Below are positions 1 to 6,544 of a stretch of DNA of 14,721 bases, piece after piece. Under the pieces are notes generated by a model, which saw only the letters and a program-made list of their open reading frames with translations, did no database searches and had not been told where the DNA came from. This DNA is from Actinomycetota bacterium. Its GTDB lineage: Bacteria; Actinomycetota; Humimicrobiia; Humimicrobiales; Humimicrobiaceae. Both the position numbers and the translations under genes were made by a program. The stretch spans positions 1-14,721 of the forward strand of contig JAQVEM010000016.1 in NCBI GenBank assembly GCA_028697935.1, in the 5' to 3' direction. Position 1 is the first letter of the stretch, and the number at the start of each line of letters is the position of its first letter.

Positions 1-1172
1 TCACCATCCTGCTCTCCAGCCTCTTCAGTTTCTTCTCCGATTTCCCCTTCGGCCGTTTCTCCGGTTAATTCTTCCACTGTCCCCTCACCAACTGCTCCAT
101 CCTCATCTAATTCAACTTCTTCATTTTTATCCTGCTGGCTTTCTTCATCTATAGCTTCTGCTTCATTTCCTTCTTCTCCAGACTCTCCATCTTCTTCTGT
201 AAGTTCACCAATAACTACATCAACATGCTCTTCAATTGGAGCTATTTCCATTGAGGAGATTATCACTGAATTAGTAAGGGTTTGTGATTCTTCAGCAACT
301 ACCGGGACATATACTATAATTTCTTCCTCTGACATCTCACCCGGTTCAAGGCTTTCAATTGTATAAGAAACTTCTCTTAAATCTTCATTAAATTCACCGG
401 TGCTGCCTGACTCAAATATTACCAGTTCAGGAAGCTTATCCAGAACTTCAATGCCTGAAAGAACTATGCTTCCAGTATTTGTAACAGTTATCTTATAAGT
501 TATGCTACCGCCCGGTTCTACATTTTGTGAATCTGCTAATACATCAAGATTTGCTTCCATGATTTCTTTTTCTGGCTCTCCGGAGATTTCCACAAGATAA
601 GCCTCCAGTTCAGCACTGGCCTGGTCCTCAGCAGCCTGCGCCTCGACGAGAGCAGCATTTGCCCGGTCTGCAGCAGCCTGAGCATCTGCCAGTGCAACAT
701 TCGCCCGGTCTGCAGCAGCCTGAGCATCCACCAGTGCAGCATTGGCCTGGTCTGCTGCAGCTTTAGCAGCATCACGACTTGCCAGCGCCTCAGCTACAGC
801 CTGCTCCAGAGCAGTAAGGTCATCTCCTTCTGCTGCTTTATCAAGTGCTGCCAGTGCATCGGCTAGACTCTTTTCCGCACCTGACAGTACTTTTGTGGCC
901 TGGTCTGCACTGGTTCTGGCATCTGCAAGTTTAGAACCGGCCTGGTCTGCTGCAGCCTGTGCCCCTGACAGCTCTGTAGCAGCCTGGTCCGCCGCAGCCT
1001 GCACTTCTGCCAGCACAGCATTTGCCCGGTCCGCCGCCTGTTGCAATAATTCAAGGGTATTATCATTACTTTCACCAAAGATTAAATTTGGTGGTATTAG
1101 CCAGAAAATAATTGTAGTAATTAGTAGAATAGCTATTGACTTTGACTTTAGTTTGTTTCCAAAATAATTCAT
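1..1172 (-). CDS. Secreted Ala-rich coiled-coil protein with DUF11-like domain (partial, C-terminus beyond left edge)
   Basis: The reading frame runs open to the window edge, so 390 residues are visible and the C-terminus is missing. The ATG at 1172 follows a good ribosome site (GAGGAG about 7 bases upstream). Residues 1-33 form a signal peptide: basic start, hydrophobic core about 13-32, cleavage near the Gly-Glu at 33/34. Residues 45-100 and 138-193 each hold four 14-residue repeats of the type AAADQAxxxLxxAQ, separated by a 37-residue spacer. Ala and Leu recur at 3/4 spacing, as in an alanine-rich coiled coil. Residues about 206-322 resemble a DUF11/CARDB-like extracellular beta domain (PGGSITYKITVTNTGS, then a LEPGE segment). 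From about 323 the chain is strongly acidic. A C-terminal sorting signal would lie outside the window; the sortase gene 1.5 kb away makes it a likely wall-anchored substrate, which is inference. The true function is unknown. Confidence 0.85.
   Translation of the reverse strand, partial: MNYFGNKLKSKSIAILLITTIIFWLIPPNLIFGESNDNTLELLQQAADRANAVLAEVQAAADQAATELSGAQAAADQAGSKLADARTSADQATKVLSGAEKSLADALAALDKAAEGDDLTALEQAVAEALASRDAAKAAADQANAALVDAQAAADRANVALADAQAAADRANAALVEAQAAEDQASAELEAYLVEISGEPEKEIMEANLDVLADSQNVEPGGSITYKITVTNTGSIVLSGIEVLDKLPELVIFESGSTGEFNEDLREVSYTIESLEPGEMSEEEIIVYVPVVAEESQTLTNSVIISSMEIAPIEEHVDVVIGELTEEDGESGEEGNEAEAIDEESQQDKNEEVELDEDGAVGEGTVEELTGETAEGEIGEETEEAGEQDG
594..761 (-). repeat. 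Four 42-bp coding repeats (second coiled-coil block)
   Basis: Residues 138-193 of the coiled-coil protein are four tandem 14-residue units (AAADQANAALVDAQ, AAADRANVALADAQ, AAADRANAALVEAQ, and a more diverged unit starting AAEDQA). The DNA repeats too, with GCTGCTGCAGACCGGGC recurring, so recent duplication or conversion is likely. It is richer in G and C than the surrounding sequence because of Ala codons. Confidence 0.85.
873..1040 (-). repeat. Four 42-bp coding repeats (first coiled-coil block)
   Basis: Residues 45-100 are four 14-residue units of the same family (QAADRANAVLAEVQ, AAADQAATELSGAQ, AAADQAGSKLADAR, TSADQATKVLSGAE), more diverged from one another than the second block. Fourteen residues equal two heptads, consistent with a continuous coiled coil. 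Confidence 0.8.
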
Positions 1173-1314
1173 TTATAATCTCCTCTCAACTATTCAATTA
1201 TTGAGTGAATTTAAATCTTTTATTTTAATCTGGTTTTTATATTAAATATATTTTCAAACCTTCTACTAAAATCAGCTGGATATCTAAATTAAAAACTACT
1301 TTCCTAAACACTAA

Positions 1315-1340
1315 AATCAGCCAGAAAAATCAGCCAGAAA
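1315..1340. repeat. Two perfect 13-bp tandem repeats AATCAGCCAGAAA
   Basis: Copies lie at 1315-1327 and 1328-1340. A related AAAATCAGCTGGA is at 1268-1280. They sit 140-170 bp upstream of the coiled-coil gene start, so they may be regulator sites or simple slippage products. Confidence 0.8.
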
Positions 1341-1429
1341 ATAAAAAACAAACCTATTCCTCTGATCGTAAACCCGCAGGGTAACCTGATTAATTTTTTA
1401 TTTAATTTTTATGTAAATTCCATTCAAAG

Positions 1430-1469
1430 GGCTACGTTATAAAGGCTATGTTGTAAGGCTATGTTGTAA
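1430..1469. repeat. Three tandem copies of a GGCTATGTTGTAA-type 13/14-bp unit
   Basis: GGCTACGTTATAAA (1430-1443) is followed by two identical GGCTATGTTGTAA units (1444-1456, 1457-1469) and the start of a fourth (GGCTC). The array lies immediately downstream, on the minus strand, of the terminator T-run. No function is apparent. Confidence 0.85.
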
Positions 1470-1478
1470 GGCTCTAAT

Positions 1479-1511
1479 AAAAAAAGAAACCGACTACTCT
1501 TAGTCGGTTTC
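1479..1511 (-). terminator. Strong intrinsic terminator
   Basis: A perfect 11-bp stem GAAACCGACTA/TAGTCGGTTTC (1486-1496 with 1501-1511) with a 4-base loop is followed on the minus strand by seven T residues (complement of A1479-1485). It lies about 210 bp past the rhodanese stop and about 310 bp before the coiled-coil gene. It may end the rhodanese transcript or act as an attenuator for the next gene. Confidence 0.85.
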
Positions 1512-1560
1512 GCTACTTGCTCCCCTTTTCTCAAGCGTCCAAATTGGAGAAAAGGATCAC
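1512..1560 (-). promoter_or_regulatory. Hairpin preceding the terminator; possible attenuator or unknown leader RNA
   Basis: A perfect 9-bp stem (CCTTTTCTC, 1524-1532, with GAGAAAAGG, 1547-1555) encloses a 14-base loop. On the minus strand the loop reads CAATTTGGACGCTT. Eleven bases separate this stem from the terminator stem, and the loop bases CGCT can pair with AGCG just before the terminator, so a pseudoknot is possible. The layout (compact structure, then terminator, then gene) is that of a transcriptional attenuator. I could not match it to a known riboswitch family. Confidence 0.4.
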
Positions 1561-1722
1561 CGCATCTAAATACAAATTATAATAGTTTTATAATATTTAA
1601 ATTTTAACTATAAATACGAAAATATTTATAAGCTTATACATATATTATAGAACTGTAAAAGAATTATGAATGATTATATAATAATTTTTATAAGAATGTC
1701 AACCACAAATTTAAAAAATTTA

Positions 1723-2298
1723 TTATTCGCTATTTACTACAGGATAGTCACTATTTATCCAGCTCACAATACCTCCCATATTATAGACATGAGTAAATCC
1801 ATTTTTCACCAGAATATCAGCTGCACTCCTGCTTCTGCTGCCGCTCCTGCAATAAACAATTATGGACTTATCCCTGGATAACTCATCCAGTCTGCTTTCA
1901 AGCTCAGACACCGGAATATTCACTGCCCCTTCAATGTAACCTTCTTTAAATTCCCCGGCTGTCCTTACATCAAGAATTATGTAATTGCTGCTCTGGCTGC
2001 TGTTCAAAATCTCATAAACTTCCTCTGGAGTAATATAAATAACTTCCGGCATTTCCTCTTTTGCCTCTTCCTCTTTTATTTCTTCCCCATCATCCTCTTC
2101 TATTTCTTCCACCTCATCCTCTCTATCTTCCTTTTCTTTATTTTCATCGTAAACATCTACATTCAGCTTTTCAGAGTCTCCCGTTTTGGCTTTCCTCTCA
2201 CTAATCCTGCATCCTGCACAGACTACAATAGAAATAACAACAAAAATTAAGAATACCAGATTAATTAAATTAAATGCCCGATAAGATTTTCTTCTCAT
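1723..2298 (-). CDS. Membrane- or lipid-anchored rhodanese-domain protein
   Basis: This is a 191-residue protein. The start at 2298 is chosen over an upstream in-frame ATG at 2349 because a strong AAAGGAGG site lies 7 bases before it. Residues 8-26 are hydrophobic and end in Cys-Ala-Gly-Cys (27-30). This resembles a lipobox with Cys30 as the lipidated residue, although Cys at -3 is unusual, so a plain membrane anchor is possible. Residues about 40-83 are a highly acidic Glu/Asp/Lys linker. Residues about 86-188 are a single rhodanese domain: LDVR at 109-112, the active-site loop CRSGSRS at 150-156 with catalytic Cys150, and a C-terminal MGGIVSW. Family members transfer sulfane sulfur via a cysteine persulfide. 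Placed outside the membrane, it may handle extracytoplasmic sulfur species. The substrate is not deducible. Confidence 0.9.
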   Translation of the reverse strand: MRRKSYRAFNLINLVFLIFVVISIVVCAGCRISERKAKTGDSEKLNVDVYDENKEKEDREDEVEEIEEDDGEEIKEEEAKEEMPEVIYITPEEVYEILNSSQSSNYIILDVRTAGEFKEGYIEGAVNIPVSELESRLDELSRDKSIIVYCRSGSRSRSAADILVKNGFTHVYNMGGIVSWINSDYPVVNSE

Positions 2299-2679
2299 AA
2301 AAGAACCTCCTTTTAAAAACTTTCTAAAATTCCACTTATATAAAACCATATTATCTTCTTAACTTTAAATTTTATAATGTCATATACCAGTATTACAATA
2401 ATCTATTATGAAAATAATAATAACATCCGCATAAATCAACGCAAAACTAATCAATCTAAAAAATACTGGCAAAATAATGACAGAGTATAAATGTAATAAG
2501 AGTTAATAAATGCCTGACATAAACTAAGTATAAACAAATTATTGGATTACTATAGCCTGAATTACTGTAGGCTAAACTTGTAAATAATAAAGTGAACATA
2601 TGCAGAATAGAGCCAGAATAAAAATTATATACAGGTAAATAAATTTTATTAATAAAAAAATAATGGTAATATTTCACTC
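2299..2679. other. 381-bp divergent intergenic region
   Basis: This AT-rich spacer lies between the divergent rhodanese (minus) and sortase (plus) genes and must carry both promoters, but no clear -35/-10 pair stands out. Only short low-complexity ORFs occur and none looks like a protein. Confidence 0.6.
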
Positions 2680-3393
2680 ATGAAAGCATTCATTAAAAAT
2701 AAAATAAAACAACTAATAAACAGGTTAAAGCAATTTTTTATTTCAAATAAGAGAAAGATTATAAGGTATTCCGGCATAGCCCTTATAGTAATCGGGGTTG
2801 TTATTTTAATATGGCCTTTATATACAAATTTTATAATGGCAAGGAGAGAGAGAGCTGTTCTCTCTGCGTGGGATGAAAATATTATGTTAACCCGGGATAC
2901 TTCCCCACATGGAAAAGAAGGCGAAGGAGATGAGGGAAGAAACCAGAATAATCCTGAGGCGAATTTAGAAATCAAAGTTATTGACCCTGAAAAAAAACTT
3001 CCCTTTAAAATTTCCATCCCTGCTATTGATGTTGAATGGCTGGTAAAGGAAGGTACTGACCGCGCAACTCTTAAGCAGGGACCCGGCCATTATACCGGCT
3101 CTGCTCTGCCCGGTGAAAATGGAACATGCGTGATTGCAGGGCATCGCACCACATATGGCGCTCCTTTTAATAGACTTGATGAGCTTAAAAAGGGTGATGA
3201 AATAATTCTGGAAACTGCCGGTAATGAAAAATTTACCTATATTGTTACAGAACAGGAAGCAGTCATCCCGACTGATTTATCCGTCCTTGAAAATACAGAC
3301 TATCCTTCGCTTGTGCTATCCACATGCACCCCAAAATTCTATTCAACGAGAAGGCTTATAATTTATGCCAGAATGTTTGTAAATAAAAAATAG
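2680..3393 (+). CDS. Class E-like sortase (membrane transpeptidase)
   Basis: This 237-residue sortase has a basic N-terminus (1-29), one membrane helix at about 31-47, a linker rich in charged residues to about 100, and a sortase beta-barrel domain from about 108 to 233. The catalytic His155 lies in GHRTTYGAPF, the nucleophile Cys216 in LSTCTP, and the Arg in YSTRRLI (Arg224/225). The GHRTTYGAPFNRLDEL signature and the TCTP motif fit class E (actinobacterial-type) sortases better than class A or B; class D is the alternative. Such enzymes cleave LPXTG/LAXTG-type signals and join surface proteins to the wall. The start has only a weak ribosome site. No substrate is next to it on its own strand; the secreted coiled-coil protein on the left is the obvious candidate. 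Confidence 0.9.
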   Translation: MKAFIKNKIKQLINRLKQFFISNKRKIIRYSGIALIVIGVVILIWPLYTNFIMARRERAVLSAWDENIMLTRDTSPHGKEGEGDEGRNQNNPEANLEIKVIDPEKKLPFKISIPAIDVEWLVKEGTDRATLKQGPGHYTGSALPGENGTCVIAGHRTTYGAPFNRLDELKKGDEIILETAGNEKFTYIVTEQEAVIPTDLSVLENTDYPSLVLSTCTPKFYSTRRLIIYARMFVNKK

Positions 3394-3674
3394 AATAAGT
3401 AAATACGGGGCAGACAGGCATCCAGATAATGAAACAGGTATAGAAGTAAGATTATAGAACAGATGAATGATATGTAATTCCTTTCTGAATTTTAAAAAGT
3501 TTCAACTTTGAGTTTAATGTTATAAAGAACAGAATAATATAAATACTGGTTGCAACTAATGTGCTTATGTTTTAAGTCCCACTGTCGTATTAACAATGTA
3601 TATCAATATAAACTGGTTATAAGTTATCTATAGTACGTATTCTTGAACTGGAATTATATGTATTGATAGTGCAT

Positions 3675-3695
3675 GCTATGCAGCGCTATGCTGCA
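3675..3695. repeat. Imperfect 10-bp tandem repeat forming a small hairpin
   Basis: GCTATGCAGC is followed directly by GCTATGCTGC. The segment 3679-3695 forms a 6-bp stem TGCAGC/GCTGCA with a 5-base loop. It has no T-run and no recognised role. Confidence 0.5.
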
Positions 3696-3769
3696 AAAGA
3701 AGATTATATCAACAGCTAATAGTGTGCATATCAAAATCACAGTGTCAGGAGCTTTTTTATATTCCACAT

Positions 3770-3818
3770 AAAAAAAGGGTAAGTATTCAAGTTTTTGGAC
3801 GCCTGCATTAACTTACCC
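3770..3818 (-). terminator. Terminator downstream of acsE, with an unusually large loop
   Basis: GGGTAAGT (3777-3784) pairs perfectly with ACTTACCC (3811-3818). On the minus strand the stem is followed by a T-run (complement of the A-run before 3777). The 26-base loop is long for an intrinsic terminator. On the plus strand the loop contains TTTTTGGACGCCTG, echoing the loop of the hairpin at 1524-1555. It lies about 110 bp past the acsE stop. Confidence 0.65.
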
Positions 3819-3929
3819 CCTTATTTATTCTATCATAATCTTTTTTCAATTCAACGGAGAAATTATAAAATCTTATAGATTTATTATAAATATTTTGAAT
3901 TTATAGCATTTTTCAGACAGAATATGGCT

Positions 3930-4724
3930 CTACTCAAGATATGAGTGGGCATATAAAATTTTATTTGTCAGTATATCAAAAGTCTTTACTGTATTCATCA
4001 GTTCTCTATCAAGCGGATCAACTATAGCACTGTCAAGGCCATTACTTAAAAGGATTACCAGATACGTTCTGTTAAGGAGACTCTTTAGCTCTTTTGGTGA
4101 AGACTGAGAAACATTGCTCAGGCCCACTATGGTTTTCGGATCATCAGGAAGCCCCATCATTTCCTTTAACTCCTTAAAGACTTTTAATGCGTCAATACAA
4201 TTTTTTACCTGTTCCTGGAGCACAGCAACAGGTAATACTATCGGGTCCAGATAAAGATCTTCCATGGGAACACCATATTCCAGGGCAGAATTTACTATAT
4301 CCATAGCTATCTCTACCCTGCTGTCAACATCAGGAGGTATTCCCTTTTCGGTTAGCGCAATTCCGACTATCTTACTGTTATATTTCTTTGCCATTGGCAT
4401 AAGGACATCAAGCTTATCCTTATCTCCTGTAACCGAGTTAATCATTGCACAGCCTTTATGCACCTCAAGACCTGCTTCTATAGCACTTATATTTTTTGTA
4501 TCCAGTGCAAGAGGTATATCCACTTCAGATTGTATGCTTTTTACCAGCCACTGCATTATCTCTTCGCCATTTTTTGTGGCCGGGCCAATGTTTAAATCTA
4601 CGTAATCGGCCCCTGCTTCTTTTTGTTCCTTTGCCATCTTTACAATAGGCTCTGCATTTCTTTCTTTTACAGCATCTGCAACAACTTTTAAAACTATACT
4701 TATATTTTCTCCAACTACTAACAT
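3930..4724 (-). CDS. acsE: Methyl-tetrahydrofolate:corrinoid/iron-sulfur protein methyltransferase
   Basis: This 264-residue enzyme matches the Moorella AcsE family in length and along its whole sequence. It moves the methyl group of 5-methyl-THF to cob(I)alamin on the corrinoid iron-sulfur protein, the link between the methyl branch and acetyl-CoA synthase. It is a single pterin-binding TIM barrel. Visible landmarks are VDLNIGPA (42-49), LALDTKN with Asp75, AMINS with Asn96, LYLDP with Asp160, and GLSNVSQ (201-207) whose Asn204 corresponds to the residue implicated in protonating N5 of the substrate. It starts at ATG 4724, five bases after AGGAG. In many acetogens acsE is in the acs operon; here it is a single-gene unit with its own terminator, separated from folD by about 2.3 kb. 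Confidence 0.93.
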   Translation of the reverse strand: MLVVGENISIVLKVVADAVKERNAEPIVKMAKEQKEAGADYVDLNIGPATKNGEEIMQWLVKSIQSEVDIPLALDTKNISAIEAGLEVHKGCAMINSVTGDKDKLDVLMPMAKKYNSKIVGIALTEKGIPPDVDSRVEIAMDIVNSALEYGVPMEDLYLDPIVLPVAVLQEQVKNCIDALKVFKELKEMMGLPDDPKTIVGLSNVSQSSPKELKSLLNRTYLVILLSNGLDSAIVDPLDRELMNTVKTFDILTNKILYAHSYLE

Positions 4725-5056
4725 AATTACTCCTGACTTAGATAATTTATTATTAATTTAATTATTATAACTATTATAGATAATAATTATAATTTTTATA
4801 ACTCCTGATTTACAGCCTCTTTATAAACAGTATTTTATATTATTTATTATATTAGTTTCCTTCCAGAAAAATCTGATTTTTTTTAACGTGGGTAAATTAA
4901 TTAAATTAGATTAAAGCAGGCATAAATTAAAAAGCCAGACAAAAGTTATTGAGCTTGAACCGTGATTAAGTTAATAAAAAGAAATTAAATTAATAAAAAG
5001 GAATAGACTAAAGAGGAGGTGCGTCTCTACCCACAGGTTATTCCCGGCGATTATTA
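4725..5056. other. 332-bp intergenic region upstream of acsE
   Basis: This AT-rich spacer lies between the solute-binding protein gene and acsE, both on the minus strand. It should hold the acsE promoter, but no clear boxes were found. A TTAATAAAAAG motif occurs twice with 19-bp spacing near 4973-5001. A short GC-richer patch (about 5010-5050) has only weak pairing. No gene was found. Confidence 0.55.
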
Positions 5057-5938
5057 TTAAAGGTTATAATTAAACCATTTATCGTAAATCTCATTATATG
5101 TACCATCTCCCTTTATCTCTTCAAGAATATCATTAACTTCTTCTCTTAGCGGACTTCCTTCCCTGAACACAATAGCAAAATCCCTGTTGGATTTCACTAC
5201 TTCAAGAACTTTATATATACCTGTATTCCCGGTTATAAGATTAACACCAATCGGAAGGGAGATTAAAATTCCATCAATATTTTTATTTTTTAGATCATTT
5301 TCCATTGTGGTAATATCACTATACCCTTCAATCCTGTAATCAAGCATATAATCTTCTGCAAGATTACCCTTCTCAATATCCAGGATTCCTACAGACTTTC
5401 CTTTTATATTCTCCTTAATTTTAATTTCAGTATCAACCAGAGTAACCAGCATATACTCCATGGTAAAATAGGGGTCAGAAAAATCAATAATATTTTCCTT
5501 ATCTGGAGATATAGGAATTGCAGATATCACCATATCAAGACTTAAATCTTCAGGGATGCTGTAGGTACCATCCCATTTTAGGGTAATTATCTCTATTTCT
5601 TTACCCATTCTTTCTGCAATTTCATTCACGATGTCAATATCAAAGCCATTGATTTTACCATCTTTCATAAATTCAAAGGGTTTGTATGTAGGGTCTGTAC
5701 CCACTATAAGTCTTGATGTGTCGATATCGGTATTATAGGCACTGACATTTTCAGAATCATCGGGGCCGGGGTCAGAAGCATATAATGTACCAGCATCGGA
5801 AGCGGTGTTCGTTGCAGTCTTACAGCCTGTAAGGCATGACAATAAAAAAAATAATGCTGTACATAATAACGTGCATAGCAATAGACTAAAATATAATGAA
5901 TGCTTTTTGTTTTTTTGTATTGATTTTAAAAATATCAT
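5057..5938 (-). CDS. Orphan family-3 solute-binding lipoprotein (ABC-type, ligand uncertain)
   Basis: This is a 293-residue protein. Residues 14-38 are a lipoprotein signal ending in Leu-Thr-Gly-Cys, with Cys39 the predicted lipidated residue. A low-complexity tether follows to about 74. The family-3 periplasmic-binding fold (SBP_bac_3) spans about 75-292: LIVGTDPTYKPFEF (77-90), a GFDIDIVNEIA segment (98-109), and IDFSDPYF (151-158). In amino-acid binders of this fold an Arg near the first hinge and an Asp near the second hold the ligand's carboxylate and amino groups. By my alignment these positions are Lys147 and Ser227 here, so a typical alpha-amino acid ligand is doubtful. No permease or ATPase gene is adjacent. 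The start codon has no clear ribosome site. It is divergent from the BlaI-like gene. Confidence 0.85.
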   Translation of the reverse strand: MIFLKSIQKNKKHSLYFSLLLCTLLCTALFFLLSCLTGCKTATNTASDAGTLYASDPGPDDSENVSAYNTDIDTSRLIVGTDPTYKPFEFMKDGKINGFDIDIVNEIAERMGKEIEIITLKWDGTYSIPEDLSLDMVISAIPISPDKENIIDFSDPYFTMEYMLVTLVDTEIKIKENIKGKSVGILDIEKGNLAEDYMLDYRIEGYSDITTMENDLKNKNIDGILISLPIGVNLITGNTGIYKVLEVVKSNRDFAIVFREGSPLREEVNDILEEIKGDGTYNEIYDKWFNYNL

Positions 5939-5954
5939 AAAAACTTAATTTACG

Positions 5955-6036
5955 TTTTATCTGCTAACCCAGAGCTTCTATCCACACCTCTATAATTCTT
6001 ATCAATAATTTTTTAGCTGCTAATCCGATTCTCTAT
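5955..6036. repeat. Imperfect direct repeat upstream of the solute-binding protein gene
   Basis: TTTTATCTGCTAACCC (5955-5970) and TTTTAGCTGCTAATCC (6011-6026) match at 14 of 16 bases, and each is followed by a looser match ending in TCTAT. The spacing is 56 bp. On the minus strand both read GG(G/A)TTAGCAG. They could be paired operator sites 20-100 bp before the gene. Confidence 0.45.
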
Positions 6037-6509
6037 AACTATAAATATTTAAATAAACACAACTCTACCACTGTTAATTACTTTTATCATTTTTCATATT
6101 TATAAAGTTTACACTTTTTTGGTCGAAAACAAAATACTTTTTATATAAACACAAATTAATATCTTTTTATCCCTTACTATTGCACATTACTTTTTGTGTT
6201 TTAATCTTAGAACTATTTTAAATATAAGATACTATTAACCTGCTTTTTTGACCCCGGCTTACCCGATTTTAACACTAATTTTTTTTAAAAAATTCATAAA
6301 AAGGTTTATTTCCTACTCATTTTATGTTAAAATATTAAATATATAAAATAAATATTGTAATTATATAATACTTTTATAATTGAATATTTTAAAATTAAAA
6401 TAAACAAATTTCTGATTATTAGTGTAAAAATAATCTTAAAGTTGGTTTGATTTTTAGACTAAAATGATATAAAGTAGTTGAGACCTTGTTTAAAAGGTTT
6501 AATATGTTA

Positions 6510-6532
6510 ATTAATAAAAGTATTAATAAAAG
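6510..6532. repeat. 11-bp direct repeat ATTAATAAAAG before the BlaI-like gene
   Basis: Two perfect copies (6510-6520 and 6522-6532) are separated by one base and end 12 bp before the start codon. In AT-rich sequence this could be chance, but the position fits an autoregulatory site. Confidence 0.4.
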
Positions 6533-6544
6533 GTTGGTAGACAT

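Larger units (their letters stand above)
1173..1722. other. 550-bp non-coding region between rhodanese and coiled-coil genes
   Basis: No convincing gene lies here. Reading on the minus strand from the rhodanese stop, it holds an AT-rich stretch, a 9-bp hairpin (1524-1555), a strong intrinsic terminator (1479-1511), a triple 13/14-bp repeat (1430-1469), a double 13-bp repeat (1315-1340) with a degenerate third copy near 1268-1280, and finally the ribosome site of the coiled-coil gene. Confidence 0.7.
3394..3929. other. 536-bp convergent intergenic region
   Basis: It lies between the 3' ends of the sortase (plus) and acsE (minus). It holds a hairpin with T-run serving acsE (3771-3818) and a 10-bp imperfect tandem GCTATGCAGC/GCTATGCTGC at 3675-3694 that can fold into TGCAGC/GCTGCA. 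A weak TGTG/CACA pairing before a T-run at about 3720-3760 could end sortase transcripts. No gene is visible. Confidence 0.6.
5939..6544. other. 606-bp AT-rich divergent intergenic region
   Basis: It separates the solute-binding protein gene (minus) from the BlaI-like gene (plus). It contains an imperfect direct repeat (5955-5981 and 6011-6036) just upstream of the former and an 11-bp direct repeat (6510-6532) just upstream of the latter. A small GC-richer patch is at about 6244-6270. No ORF looks like a protein and no RNA family was recognised. Confidence 0.6.

Noticed and set aside
742..1167. 141-residue plus-strand ORF rich in Ala and Ser
   Set aside because: It is the antisense shadow of the repeated Ala codons of the secreted coiled-coil gene, which has a good ribosome site and a signal peptide on the other strand.
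1666..1881. 71-residue plus-strand ORF
   Set aside because: It overlaps the rhodanese domain antisense and has no ribosome site or recognisable sequence.
2299..2349. Upstream ATG (2349) as the rhodanese start
   Set aside because: The ATG at 2298 has a strong AAAGGAGG site and begins directly with a basic signal segment; the upstream ATG would bury that ribosome site in the coding region.
4863..4885. Possible plus-strand terminator (CAGA/TCTG then eight Ts)
   Set aside because: The stem is only four A/T-rich base pairs, and no plus-strand gene ends nearby.
5010..5030. Lysine-riboswitch-like start (GAGGTGCG)
   Set aside because: None of the rest of the lysine riboswitch core follows, and no gene starts downstream on that strand in range.
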